From Clytia hemisphaerica (lineage: Eukaryota; Cnidaria; Hydrozoa; Leptothecata; Clytiidae), in contig CACVBU010000366.1 of the NCBI GenBank assembly GCA_902728285.1, positions 62,001 to 126,000 on the forward strand: a DNA stretch of 64,000 nt. The letters run 5' to 3'. Below the pieces are notes generated by a model. That model had not been told where the DNA came from, did not search any database, and was given only the letters and a program-made list of their open reading frames with translations. Shown here piece by piece: positions 22,701-34,563 of the stretch (within the stretch, counting starts at the first letter, position 1; each line of letters starts with the position of its first letter). Made by a program: the position numbers and the translations under genes.

Positions 22701-25700
22701 TAATTAACACTCTTCTCGTATTCACCACTTTGGTTGACAGTACAATGGAATCTCCATAACTCGAAACTCGAATGTCTACTTAACTTATAACATATACAAA
22801 ACACAAATTTTCATCACTCGAAAAAATTTGTGTTCCCATGGGATTTCGAGCTAGGGAGACTGTAGTGATACTTTGAAACTGCGGACCGAAAAGATTGCGG
22901 GGGAGGTAAGGAAGAATATGGGAGATTCTGCTTTTCATACCTATTTCAACTTATTTTCCACTACAGGCAACAAATCGTTCAGCACGAAACATATGAGTGA
23001 CAATTTGGATCCTGATTGGAACGAACAGTTCAGTTTTGACGTAACCGAAGGACAAGATGTTTTAGCATTATCTGTCTGGGATAAAAACAAGATCTCCAAA
23101 GATGTTTTTATGGGATACAGTTTTGTTTCTTTTGATAACTGCAAGAAGGACCAACCCACAACTAAGGTAAGTCTAAGTCAAATACCAGAAAAGAAAAAAT
23201 AACTCGGAGAAAAACTCCAGTATGGCAAGAATTAATGATTTAAGAAATAGGAATAGTTGTCTTTCGACAACTTTAAAAGTTTAAGCTATTTCAATATCAT
23301 GGATATGGGAGACGGGACATGGGTTTATCGAATCCGAGACTTCTTAACGAACAAATGAATGGCACAATTAATCGAAACGTATATACTAGAATCCTCATTT
23401 TCTTTATCTTAGAGTGCACAAATGATGGGTGGTTGCAAAGGAACAATCAATCTTATCATCACAGCATCATTCGAGACAAGTGCAAGTGCTATTGATCGAT
23501 TAGGTGGACAACTTCAACAAACAACAGCTGATGCTGATAAATACAAGTGTGATTCTGAACGTCTTGGAGCTGAAGTAAACCTTATGTCAGCCGAAAATGA
23601 TCGATTCTCTGCCAATAACAAAAAACTCGAGGAAGAAAATAAGAAATTTGAGGAAAACAATAACCGTTTAGAAGCATCTGTCAATAAATTGGAAGGAGAG
23701 AATAAGAAGTTTGAAGAAAATAACAACCGCCTTGAATCCTCTGTCAACAAATTAGAAGGCGAAAATCAAAAGTTTGAAGAAAACAATAAGAAGCTTGAAG
23801 AAGAAAACAATAAATTTCAGGAAAACAATGCCAAATTAGAAGCTGAAGTGAACCGCCTTGGAACTGAAGTAAACCGAATGACCGAGGAGAATAACAAATT
23901 TGCTGAAAACAACAAGAAACTTGAGGAAAATGTTGGACGTCTGGAAGGAGAAGTAGACAAAATGGGGCAACTCAACAAAGAGTTTGAGGAAAACAATAAT
24001 CAATTGAAGGAAAATGTCAACAAACTTGAAGGAGAAGTCAACAAGATGACTGAAGAAAACAACAAATTCGCTGAAAACAACAAAGCTCTCGAAACACAAG
24101 TTAATGGACTTAAGGTGAGCTCTGATTATTGATTCTTAGGCTACCATGCAAGCATTTGAGAGACTCCAGCAGAGCTATTTGAGAGTAAGATGCTGGCCTA
24201 AAGCCCCCTCCCTCCTAAAGCCAACGAGATGGATTCAGGGTTCTTACGAAGGTCAAAACGAAGTTAAAATTAAGGGAGAAGGATGCATTATTAGGGTCTC
24301 GATTAGGGTGATTTTAAAGAGGGCTTTTAAAGTATTGCTAAATGTAAGCAATGCAAATTTTATGCCGTTAAGAGGATACACCCCCTTCTAACAGACCCGG
24401 TAGGATTTTTTCAGCAATTTGGGGTAAAAATAACGGACTGAAACTCGATGTGGATTGATATTCCCATATCATCTATGGCTGGGGAGTTAAATTCCATTTT
24501 TTTCAAGTCAGAAAATTCAGAGGGGATCAGGAAAATAGTATAATGTTTTGCAGTGATGGTTAGTTTATTTGATTACTGCCAGTGGGGATGAAAATTGAAG
24601 TATAATTTTCCACTGGGAGGATATTTTTGCCAATTTTTCTAGTGGGAAGCGAACCCAGTGGGTCTGTGAGAATAAAGGCCCCGTATGAACAATACCACAT
24701 CCAATAAGATTGATCAAAATCTAAATTACACTTTCTTGGAATTTTAGGATGAGGTTAACAAGATGAGTGAAGAGAACAACAAATTTTCTGCAAACAACGA
24801 AAAACTGAGCCAAGAAGTTTCCAAAATGGGAGAGGAAAACAACAAACTGGCCGAAAATAATCAAAATTTGGCAGATGAGATCAATCGATTGAAAGCTGAA
24901 ATTGACAGAATGGCTGCAGAAAATGCCAAATTTGCTGAAAACAACGAGAATCTGAAGAAAGAGGTGATGTTCATAAAAAGGGGATCTCCATTTGAAACAC
25001 AGCGTGAAAAGGTCGAATATCCTGTAGTATTTAAATATGGATATTTTTGCGTATGCATGAATATCCGTAAAAATATCCATTAATAAGTATCCGTTACAGT
25101 AGATACGTACGGATATTACCATTATTATTCCCTGAGATACGCACGATACTAGTATGTATTAGAATCTTTAGAATGTATTGTTTACATCGAGGATCTTATG
25201 TACTTTATGAATATCCGTCAGAATACCTGGATACGTTTAAGAAAATATCCAATTCACATTCTGCATATTCGCGATCAACCCCTGCTTCGGAGAAGTGCTT
25301 CTGGAGAAATTGCCTCGGGCAGATACCTTCTTCGGGAGAAGTGCTTTGGAGACTTCTGGAGAAAGTTGCCGGAGAAACTTTTTCGGGGCGTTTGCTTCGG
25401 GAGAATGTTTATTGTTAATGGAGAAAGTGCATTGGGAGGTCTTGGTTTCGGGAGGATATTTGCGGAGAAATGCGCTTTCCATTTTCAACCTTGATTTCAA
25501 GGGAGGGAAGTTCTTTTTCAGATTGCTTATACTACTCAATATTATTTACTAGCCCCCTTTTCAAAACTTTCACTTCCAGAGGGTCTGCCCCTGATTTCCA
25601 GGGATAATGGTATTCATAATTTCCGGGGCGTGTGAAAAAGTTCGTCATACCCATGTTAAAAAGTTTTTCGAAGCCCCTTGAGGTTGGCTCGAAAGATGTT

Positions 25701-28700
25701 GTTGTTTACACGTTTTTTTTATAAGAACCGTATAAGGAACTCGAGCTGAGAATGGTTCAAAAATAGGAATGTAAGGACTGTCAGGCGAGATAAGTTTGAA
25801 GACATGTCCTTATCGGGACTATTGACCAAATTTGATCTTTCAAGGGTGCAAAATTCAAATTCCTATGTATAGGAACTCGTAAGGAACTTGAGGCTGAATT
25901 CTCTGGAAAATTAGAAACTCCAGAGCAAGTTAAGGTCTTATAAAAAAAAAAACGTGATTAGAATACTGCTTCTGATACAGAATTTTGCCTGGGAATGTTG
26001 CATCGCGCGGCGTGACTCGGAGTATTTTGTTGTAAATCGAATGGGTTTTCGGATAAAGTTGCTTCTAAGGAGGTACTAGAGAAAAAATGCTATAATTTAG
26101 CAGAAGAATTCCATAATAATATCAAACGGAACTTTTAAACCGCTTGTAATGTTTGAAGATCGACACCTTCCGTATTGCAGCACACGATTTGTTGAAATGC
26201 TAATAGAAAAGGGTGTAAGTAGCAATAATTGGGTCTATGACTAAACTTCGAAAAATGTCAGCCGCTTCACGCCCCTGTAGAATTTCATCGACTTATCCTC
26301 GCTTAAAATTTTGCCCGATTTTTCATACTCACCCAAAACCCGATATTTTAGCCCCATCTGCCTGATTTTTGTTAATCTCAAATTGAGTCTTTATATCGAC
26401 GTTGTTTATGATAATCATCACTAATTGACAGCATGATCGACAGTATCAACAGTGTCTAATATTATAAGGCAAGTCCTTACTTTTTAAAAAGAATTTCGTG
26501 GATCGAAATTTCCTTGCTAAAAATAGCGCACATACAGAATCTATGTAGAACAAAACAAGCGGTTTTTAGCCATTTGTTAAAAGTCAAAATCGAAATTTTC
26601 TCTCGTGGTGCAAAACCATGTTCGCGCACATCCTCCGATGGAAAGGAAAAGACTTTTTGGGTGAATTCGCGGTGAAAATGGCATTTTTACACCCTTTTTT
26701 GTAGAGCGTGGAAATTCACGGATTGTTTTCACGGATCATTTCATAAAAGGGGAAACTGCACTGATAGTTTTCATGGAAAATTTTATGACGTACTTCACGG
26801 AGAAATCGAAATAATGCACTGGTAGCTTTTACGGTTCAATATTTGAAATAATGCGGATAGTTCTTACCAGGTAAATTAAATGAAAATTGCAGCTTACCGG
26901 GGGTCACCTAGTCTCACTTTCTTGCTAACTACACCGGGAATATAATGGTGCCAGAGTGCAAATCGCCCCGGCTTTTCAAGATCAAAATTAGTAATGGTAC
27001 GGGGGAAATTCAAATCACGCGAAAAAAACGCGAGTTTTGGGCCACGTAGATCACGCGTTAGCTATTGTAAAAACGCCTAATTCGGCTTAAATTTTCATTG
27101 TATGCATGATCACTGCCGAGGGGTAAATTACTCGAAAAAATCTCGTACACTTCTTAGAAAAATCACAAAAAAAATCAAAAATCACAAAAAAATCAAAAAA
27201 ATCACACAAATCACAAAAAAATCACAAAAAAAAAAAACAAAAAAAAACAAATCAAACAAAAAAAAAGATCACAAAAAAATACACAAAAAGAAAAAAAAAA
27301 AAAAAAAAAGCAAAAAAAAATCACAAAAAAAAAAAATCACACAAAAGCACAAAAAAATCACATCATAAAAACAAAAAAACAAAAAAATCAAAAAAAACAA
27401 AAAAAACAACAAAAAAAAAAAAAAAAAGAAAAAAAAGAACAAAAAAAATCAAAAAATCAAAAAATATCAAAAAATCACAAAAAAAATCAAAAAAAATCAA
27501 AAAAAAAACAGAAAAACAGAAAAATAAAAAACTCAAAAAAAAAAAAAATCACAAAAAATCCACAAAAAAATCACAAAAAAATCAAAAAATCACAGAAAAA
27601 ATCACAAAAAATCAAAAAATCACAAAAAAATCACAAAAAAATCAAAAAATCACAGAAAAAAAAATCAAAAATCAAAAAAAAAAAAATCAAAAAATCATTC
27701 TACGCTTTTTCGAAGTGATTTACCCCTCATCACTGCATATAATTTTGCAAAGACCCAACACTCAACAACTATATAGTGGTTGCATTTGAGTGATGTATAT
27801 CAATATCATATGAAAAAGCATTGTCAGCTAAAAACCTTGAAAATTTCTCGCTTCCTGCCCATTGAGTTTCAAGCCCGAAGGGCTAGAGGTCAATCTCTTT
27901 GGTAGGATTTGAAGCCAACAAATCCTACCAAAGTTGCGCGGCCTTGAGCGACCCGCCTGGTTTTTACACAAATGACAGATTGAAACTAAAATTTACCGCT
28001 TAATTTCGAAAAATATATCACTCGAAAACAAAGGAAATGCTAGATTCAATCCGTCATCAAAAATACGGCGCATATTTTAAGGCTTCAATTTTTCTTGCCT
28101 GAGAAAGGTTAGAGATTGACCTCTAGCCCTTCGGGCTTGAAACTCAATGTTCCTGCCCCTCTTCAACCGACTTAAACCAGTCGAGCCTTTTGCATTGGAG
28201 GACCTTGGAGTGATCTACGAGGTATAGGACTAATGCAAGTAAACCCATTAAATAAGCTTCCAGTACAGCCTTTTAGGTTTTTAATGTATTAAACCCCTTC
28301 GGTTTTTGAGACATAACCCCGTATATCATCCAAGATCCCAGTGACTTTCATCCTGAGTATCAGAGGCCTAGTTTTCAAAAAATATAGCATTTTTCCATTT
28401 TGTAATGTCGAAAAAGATGCTTCCAGAGGAAGAAAGTTCAAACTCCAACGCCCCTTACTTGCTTTTTTATAATTCTTCCGGCGGGGGGGCCCTAGTCTTT
28501 TCGTCAAAGGCCATGAGCGGGACCGCAGGTTGGCGTCTTGATAATTCAAACGAAGTTGCTGGCGTTTGGAGCATTTCTTTGTATGATGGGGTTTGGGGTA
28601 AGTGAAAAAATGTCAGACTTCAAAACACTGTCGGCTGAACTTACAACATCAGTGCTTTCTAGAATTCTATAAATTCGCACAATTAGGATGAATAATTATT

Positions 28701-31700
28701 TGAGATGAATCCTAATGACTTAATCATAGAAGTGATTTCAAGATTTACTGTGTTGATACAAAGATATTTTCGATTTGGTGTGGAATTTGGGCTACAGAGT
28801 TTTGAGATTTTTATTTTTAGACGAATCCACTCGATCAGTTATGCAATTCAAGTGAGATATTTTTTTAGGCTTATTTTGTAGAAATCTTGTATTTTCAATT
28901 TATAATATCTGTTGCAAATTGAACTTAGTGCTCCTGACATAGTGTGAAGTGGATTTGTACATTTTTATTTTTTGAAGCAGGCTGTGATAGGCGATAGATA
29001 CAATTTTCATTTCATCTTCTGACTTGGTTCAGTGTGGACTGTAAATTATAATATTGCCATTGGATGTATTTTTATTTAAGAGATTGGGTGCCTTTCAATC
29101 TTAAATCTACCTTCTTTTTAGGAGATCACAAGTATGTAATTGATTTCAAGATTGGAGAAGAAGCGATAAAGCCAAAGACACCAAGACACCCACCTGGACA
29201 CACATGGTACGTTGAATTTTCCGATAAAGTTTTGATTACAGCTTTTAAAAAGTCTAAGTTTGACAAAGATCTAAACTTCCACCATCTTGAAATTATGATT
29301 TTGCATGATTTTTTACTATCCAATGACACCATGTATTTACCGGCGATTCACCGTTTGACAAGTAACTTCCAAAAAATGATCGCATGTGAAACATATTCTT
29401 ACCTTTGGTTTTCTTGAAATCATGATTTTGCAAGATTTTTTACTATCCAATGACACTATTTATTTACTGGCGATTCACCGTTTGACAAGTAACTTGCCAA
29501 AAATGATCGCATGTGAAAGTATTCTTAAATCTTACATTTGGTTTTCTTGAAATATCATGATTTTGCAAGATTTTTTACTATCCAATGACACTATTTATTT
29601 ACTGGCGATTCACCGTTTGACAAGTAACTTGCCAAAAATGATTGCATGTGAAAAGTATCCTTACATTTGGTTTTCTTGAAATATCATGATTTTGCAAGAG
29701 TTTTTACTATCCAATGACACTTATCGGCAATTCACCGGTTGACAAGTAACTTGCCAAAAACGATCGCACGTCCTGGCACGTCAAACATATTCTTACATTT
29801 GGTTTTGAAATTTTGCTGCTTTAGTCAGGCCAGGCACTTCAGAGTTTCCCTCCACTGTAAGTTACCAGTTCTGATGGTACATAATCAGAAAATTATAACA
29901 AACTTCGCACATTTTCAGGTGCAGCAGGACCGAGGACAGAGTAGACATCACAAACAAAGTTAACCGAATCGTCTAGAAAAACTTCACCCATCAAATGAAA
30001 TTCCATACATGCAACATGACATAGGTTTGTATGTTATATTTGTTTTATTCTTATGTTTTCATTTAAATATTGTTGCATTGATCCTGGTGAACCTGTCAGA
30101 CTATGTTATCTTTCAAACATTCAGTTTTCGGGCATAGAGGTTGTCAAGAATCTGGTGTGTCCTTCTTTTCCTTCCAGAGGATACTTCCCTACTTTTCCAA
30201 TGGCCTTTTCATATGAATAATTTATGCTTGGCCTACTTCTCCAGCAGTTCCAAGTTTTTCCATTATGTCACTCTTAAAGATTTAAAAGGAGCTAGTTCCA
30301 AGATTGCAAGTCAAATTGATTTTCTGTATTTTTTAGCATTGTAATGACCAACAGAAGGATGGAACATAAGTGCCAAGAGAATCTGGTCAATGAAATGAAA
30401 CGTTTGCCCGAACATACAATCAGATTTATACGATCAACAAAACTAGTTATGTCAACGGCATCAGACAAAAAGTATACCAGTTAGAGGAAAGGAACTTTTT
30501 TCATGGAATATCTTAAAGTCTGTAATGAAGTCACAAGGACTACCGCTTTTGATCAAGATAGAGATGAGTTTGGATTTTATTTGCCGTACAAGTATTACCA
30601 GATTCCAACCGAGAATCAAGCGATTTATATTGTTTTAAATGTTTGAGCAGAATTTTAAACCTTTAAATAACTTTTCTAATTTTATCTTGAAAGTCTGTAA
30701 AGAATTATAAAGAGTATTTTTTTGTAAAGAGTTTTGTCCACTTTTATTTTTGGAAATATTTTTGTCATAAAAAACATCGGATTTTTTATCATATTTATTG
30801 TTTCAATTTTTTTCCAATGTTATTTTTCTAAATTTTTGTTTTTATTTTTTCCCAAGCATAAGTTGAAATTTTGTAGTACACATTTATTCTTAAAAATAAC
30901 ATAACTATGAATATGCATTTTGTTCTCTTTTTACTTTCAAACGACAAAAAGCCTAAGAAATTTTAGAAGCATTTCTTTCGACCAGTCTTTCCACAATTAT
31001 GAGAAAAAACAACTAGTGTCAAATTAAAAGATATTTTGGATTCTCGAGTAGACAAGTTCGGATATTTTCTATTTTTCCTTTCAGAATTTCCCCTAAATAT
31101 CCTCCAATATGTACTGTCAAATACTCGTTATATTGGTGTGTAGTTGTGAATATTGACGGATATTTTTCTCAATATTCGTAAGAATCCGACCCTTCATATA
31201 GGAATCCTCGGGATTTACTACACGGATATTGATATCGTATGCATACGAATACAAAACGTGCATACGGGTATGCATCTGTCTGTATACGTATGTATTCGTA
31301 TTCTGTAGTATCCTAACCTGTATTTTTCCCAAAATCCAGTATCCTCGGCATAGGATATTAATATGCGTTACTCAAGGATACGCAAGGATATTTCCCAATA
31401 TCCTTGCGTATCCGAAGCTTTAAAGTACACGGATATTCGACCTTTTCACGCTGTGAAAAGTATATAGTTTCGAATAATCAACGAATGCAAACATGACCTT
31501 TGACCAGAGAATTTTTTCATAATTACTTGCAATACATCTAATTCTCGAATTAGCTTTAAAACCCAGAACTCTTAAGAATCCAAAGCCTTCTAGGTTAACA
31601 GTTTCTCACCTTTTTGCCAAAGGTTGACCGCATCACTGGCGAAAACGAGAAATTTGCAGAAAACAACAAAGTCTTGCAAGAACAAAACACAGTCTTCAGT

Positions 31701-33139
31701 GAAAACAATGCTAAACTGAGCACCAGCTTGAAGGAGTTGGAGGAGCAAGCCAGCCGCTTCAAAGAAATTTATCAAAAATTGTTGAAAGAAAATGAGAAAT
31801 TGGCAAGAATCAGAGACGGTCTACAAGAACAACTCGATGTAAGTAATCTAATATAGAAGGCGATCAAACTTTTCTATAAAAGATGTACATACATTTTGTG
31901 GATGTCAATTCTTTTAAAGCTAACTCATTGTGAAAAACGGGATTCCCCTGCATATTCCCACCTTTTTGGCATCTTTAAAAATCTGTTGTGTTTTTTGAAT
32001 TACTGGTAACGCATTCTTTTTTTCCTTTCCAGGGTTTCTCGAAATTACAAGAGATGATTTTTAAACAATTGAATGAAAAGATGCGAGCTATGGATCGTTC
32101 ATTGTTGGAAAAAGTTGCTGCTGATATTGAAATGCTGGATCAAGATCAAGGTAAGAAAGAAAAGCACAAGTGTAGAAGATTTTGAAATATTTTGATTATC
32201 CAAGCACATTATGATTGATGAAATTCAAATAAGAATTTGATTGCTATTTAATTAAATTTTTATTTGAACTTCATCAATCAAAAGTTATAGTTTTTGTCTC
32301 CACTGCAGGTTATGTTAAGCGGGTACTTAGTCAATAGCTTTTTCATACGTGCTGTACAGCGTAAATAGCCAGAGGGTCATATGGCTTTTAGCCCGGTTAT
32401 TAGGTAATAAAAGTTGGTCGATTAGTAAAATACAGTAAACTGACTCACTAATTAAAATCTCTATATTGTTCGACTTTCACTGTAAAACACCTTTTTTACC
32501 GTAGCCGCTTATTGCTGCGCGGGCATTTTTTCCCGCTTTATCCTACTAAAACCGTCCCAGTCCTTTTTTCCCGCCTATAGACAATAGGAAAACGTGTCAA
32601 GAAAGGACTGGGACGGTTTTAGTAGGATAAAGCGGATAAAAAATGCCCGCGCGGCAATTGCCGCCTACGGTCGAAAAGGTGTATTCCAACTAAAATACTG
32701 GTCCCCTCAGCTGGAAAATGGCTCAAATTACTCTCTGTAATTCGAATAGAATTTTGGTCCCATGAAGATCGAATTGGAAAGAAATCAACTGCATTGAGCA
32801 ATAGAAATAAACGAAAATCGATCTGTTTAGCTCTTATTTCCGGACACCATATCAATAACAATACAATTGTACTTAAATGTACTATGAAATAATTTCAAAT
32901 CTTATGAAAAGTTAATTTCAAAATCATTTTCATTCACAGGTCTCTCACCAGAAGAATGGGGCAAATTCATGAAACGTGTGCCAACACATTTGAAAGAGAA
33001 ATTCGAAGGTATCAAAAATGATTTTTCAAAATTCGACGAAAATAAAGACAATGTGATTGATTCAGATGAATTCGGCAAAATGTTGGATGTGGTCATGAAG
33101 GAGACAGAACCGGTCTCATCTGGTGATGAACAACGATAA
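19733..33139 (+). CDS. Gene B: C2 domain, Asn-rich coiled coil, EF-hand protein (658 aa), paralog of gene A
   Basis: Eight coding exons: 19733-19897, 22254-22413, 22967-23166, 23413-24114, 24748-24963, 31623-31838, 32033-32150, 32940-33139 (TAA). Phases agree throughout. The start MPAPTLLSLVKGPPQQ parallels the gene A start MQKQTLLNIAKGPPP. The C2 domain (NVKIVNGRGLQNKDTF, SDPYCMVELG, NLDPDWNEQFSF, SVWDKNKISKDVFMG) is split by an intron absent from gene A. Exon lengths of 216, 216 and 118 nt are identical in the two genes, so they arose by tandem duplication. The EF-hand loop is again DENKDNVIDSDE. The long intron after the fifth coding exon is almost entirely one inserted element (24998-31455). 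A possible alternative first exon lies at 21424-21705. No signal peptide or membrane segment; a cytoplasmic protein is inferred. Function not recognised. Confidence 0.85.
20017..20324. mobile_element. TACCTTAT-family fold-back element, copy 1 (gene B intron 1)
   Basis: Starts TACCTTATCGGC and ends GCCGATAAGGTA, the ends being inverted over about 25 bp. The interior is built from repeats of GACTAAA, CCGACTAA and TTAGTCGG. Two relatives are at 34564-34655 and 44813-45001. No coding region. Confidence 0.8.
20328..20668. mobile_element. G/C-tract-ended repeat with AAGGGTC core repeats
   Basis: Begins GATGACCCGGGGGGGGGTAC and ends with a C-tract, TATACCCCCCCCCCC, then GGCGACGATG. Inside, the word CCC(G/A)CTAAGGGTC occurs about four times. 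It starts only four bases after the neighbouring fold-back element ends. It looks like a miniature element, but the termini are not clean. Confidence 0.6.
21424..21705 (+). CDS. Candidate alternative first exon of gene B
   Basis: An ATG opens a 94-codon frame (MEVALVGCLYKGLGRSGG, then acidic and polar sequence) that ends at AGAAA followed by GTATGG. It is in phase 0, the same phase as the gene B first exon, so it can join exon 22254-22413 without a frame change. Composition (many Glu, Asp, Asn, Pro) looks coding. It may be an alternative promoter and N terminus, giving about 697 residues. It could instead be a separate small gene. Transcript evidence is needed. Confidence 0.5.
22741..22866. 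mobile_element. Small Tc1/mariner-like MITE in gene B intron
   Basis: Ends TACAATGGAATCTCC and GGGAGACTGTA are inverted with a few mismatches, flanked by TA. The interior has AACTCGAA words and an inner stem (ACACAAATTTTC with GAAAAAATTTGTGT). Confidence 0.6.
24379..24677. mobile_element. Degenerate hAT-like MITE copy in gene B intron
   Basis: CACCCCCTTCTAACAGACC at the left and GTGGGTCTGTGAGAATAAAG at the right match the ends of the CACCCCTG family imperfectly. The interior has CAGTGGGGATGAAAATT words. The copy is old and its ends are approximate. Confidence 0.6.
25257..25460. repeat. CTTCGGGAGAAG-type degenerate tandem repeat
   Basis: Words such as CTTCGGGAGAAGTGCTT, TCTGGAGAAA and TTCGGGAGAAT recur. 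All three frames are open over parts of it, which is a by-product of the repetition, not evidence of genes. Confidence 0.6.
27150..27705. repeat. A-rich low-complexity tract (AAAAATCAC repeats)
   Basis: About 550 bases of A runs broken by TCAC, TCA and CAA. The lysine-rich frame across it is meaningless. It lies inside the large inserted element. Confidence 0.9.
27860..28149. mobile_element. CATTGAGTTT-family MITE nested in the large element
   Basis: Long near-perfect inverted ends starting CATTGAGTTTCAAGCCCGAA, flanked by the 8-bp direct repeat TTCCTGCC (27852-27859 and 28150-28157). The second copy in the window, at 41884-42174, has its own different 8-bp duplication. Non-coding. Confidence 0.9.
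28405..29976 (+). CDS. Candidate three-exon gene (111 aa) inside the inserted element
   Basis: Exons 28405-28597, 29122-29206 and 29919-29976 (TAG) have GT-AG borders, and their lengths sum to a whole number of codons (336 nt). The protein starts MSKKMLPEEESSNSNAPYL, is rich in Gly/Ser, then carries GDHKYVIDFKIGEEAIKP and a basic Pro-rich stretch. I recognise no family. It lies wholly inside the 24998-31455 element and inside gene B's intron on the same strand. It is either element cargo or an old captured gene; the second intron is expanded by a tandem repeat. The start codon follows T-rich sequence with no clear promoter. Confidence 0.4.
29284..29812. repeat. About 130-bp tandem repeat, four copies
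   Basis: Four successive copies of a unit containing ATGATTTTGCAAGATTTTTT, ACTATCCAATGACAC, GGCGATTCACCGTTTGACAA and AAAAATGATCGCATGTGAAA, starting near 29284, 29412, 29546 and 29676. The copies diverge slightly. They lie in the second intron of the candidate gene at 28405-29976. Confidence 0.85.
30345..30646 (+). pseudogene. Possible coding remnant with frame changes
   Basis: Two neighbouring stretches have protein-like composition in different frames: one containing YVNGIRQKVYQLEERNFF (about 30440-30500), the other MEYLKVCNEVTRTTAFDQ and on to a TGA at 30644-30646. No splice sites join them cleanly. It may be a decayed 3' part of a gene carried by the inserted element. No family recognised. 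Confidence 0.3.
32487..32682. mobile_element. Near-perfect hairpin MITE in the last gene B intron
   Basis: Arms of about 90 bp pair almost fully: ACACCTTTTTTACCGTAG with CTACGGTCGAAAAGGTGT at the tips, and CCGCTTTATCCTACTAAAAC with its complement inside. The loop is short. No target duplication seen. Confidence 0.85.
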
Positions 33140-33338
33140 ATATACAACTTGAACCATCATAGTCCGTTTACCAAACTCCTGCCTGGAAGCTTATTGTCCG
33201 TTCTATTTCCGGGGAAAAGGGGTGTATTTAGGCAAATATTAGGTGCTGACGACTGACGTTATTTTTCGAAAACCGTGTCTGTAAAAGGTCACTTCTAAGG
33301 GTCCAGACTACACATGCCCGACATTCTCAAGTTGAAAC

Positions 33339-33344
33339 AATAAA
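33339..33344 (+). terminator. Gene B polyadenylation signal
   Basis: AATAAA, about 200 bases after the gene B stop codon. Confidence 0.6.
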
Positions 33345-33537
33345 TTTCTAGACCAGAGTTTTTATACGGACTATGTTTGAACTTCATGTTTTTGTTGTGA
33401 ATACATGTGAACTTAATCAATCTTCATCTTTGTGGAAACATATGTATAAAATAGTATTTTTATCTATCTATTGTGCTTTTTGTACACGGTACATAATGAC
33501 GATAGTAAAGTCATATTTGTCTATTACAATGTATCGA

Positions 33538-33905
33538 TTATTTTTCTTTAATTAAAAAAATACTTTTGTTTAAATCTTTAAAAATAATTATCTTAGGAAT
33601 TTCTTTTGAAATAATATTATGTAAAAATTTTGAATTGAAAATAGATAAATTCACCATTCGAAATTCGTGGTTGTTAATACAATAATACACGGCATCACGA
33701 AAAACGCTGGGGGGGGGGTTCCAATCAACACACGCCTGACACATTGTAGCCATTGTATGTTTAAGAACCTTCAAAGGGAAACAAACTTGTTCTGAAAAAT
33801 GAGAAAAAATCAAATGAATATCGAGAAATCAAGAACTAACTTACCTTTGCTACACGGTTTTGCATGTTGGTGCAATGTTCAGACAATGCAGTGTATAGTA
33901 GATTT
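33538..33905 (-). other. Possible spliced minus-strand transcript
   Basis: On the minus strand a strong donor (GCAAAG then GTAAGT, near 33840) is followed by a strong acceptor (TTTTTTCTCATTTTTCAG, ending near 33796). Joining them gives a short open end ALSEHCTNMQNRVAK plus NKFVSL and a stop. Upstream continuation hits a stop and no good acceptor, so it may be a non-coding transcript or the end of a gene I cannot complete. Confidence 0.3.
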
Positions 33906-34563
33906 CATTTCAATTTTTTGAATTTTCTAAAAATTTGATAATGAAAAAAAATGATGAGGAAATCAGTGGGGCTAAGAACGTATTTGGTAGTTAATACGTA
34001 TTTGGTTGCAATTTTAAAGAGATTTTGTCTGAGACCCGAAAAACACAAAAGCTGTGAGTTTTTATCATTTGTAACATTCATATCCCGAATGAGCACTCTC
34101 AAATCAACAATGGCAAAAATCATGATTATTATTAGCACTGTCTCGATTATTAATCGGTAAAAATTTGGTTTACTTTTGTGTGAAGAATAGGGCAAGTGAG
34201 AGGCAATGTTGATCATTTATCTCACGAACTATTACTAATCATTTAAAAAATTTAAAAGTTGAGTTGTGTGTTATGAGTAGATATCTTTAAATTTTTATTA
34301 AGCTAAAGCAAAGAAGAAAAAAATAAACCCATATTAATATTGTTCTTTTCTGAAAAGAATTACAGTGTATATCTATAATCTTCATTTATTTTTGAATCAA
34401 CTAGGCCGAATAAAAACAGTAAAACCTTTCCTCTTGCAGTACAATTCTATTCAGTAAATTGAAAGCATATGCATGACCATATTCTCAGAAAATAAATAAG
34501 AATATTTCAAAACATTTTTCTTCATTCAAATGAAATCATTAAAAAAATGACTTGAACATAATA
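33906..34563. other. Intergenic, no gene seen
   Basis: A minus-strand open frame at 33905-34216 is hydrophobic and lysine-rich without recognisable domains. I leave it uncalled. Confidence 0.5.

Larger units (their letters stand above)
24998..31455. mobile_element. 6.46-kb inverted-repeat transposon-like insertion in gene B
   Basis: Inverted ends CACAGCGTGAAAAGG (24998) and CCTTTTCACGCTGTG (ending 31455) continue into complementary GTCGAATATCC. Both subterminal regions (about 25010-25250 and 31080-31440) are dense in GGATAT/ATATCC words. Flanking AAA on both sides could be a 3-bp duplication. Subterminal short repeats, CAC-type ends and a 3-bp site resemble CACTA-type elements, but I see no transposase. 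Removing it leaves an intron of about 200 bp, close to the 275-bp homologous intron in gene A. Inside are an A-rich tract, a nested MITE, a spliced candidate gene and a tandem repeat. Confidence 0.75.

Noticed and set aside
25173..25552. Four overlapping open frames on both strands
   Set aside because: All arise from the CTTCGGGAGAAG-type repeat in the inserted element.
27102..27368. 88-codon lysine-rich open frame
   Set aside because: It is the translation of an A-rich low-complexity tract; no start context, no domain.
33905..34216. 103-codon minus-strand frame
   Set aside because: Hydrophobic and Lys-rich with no domain and no splice partner; typical of AT-rich DNA.
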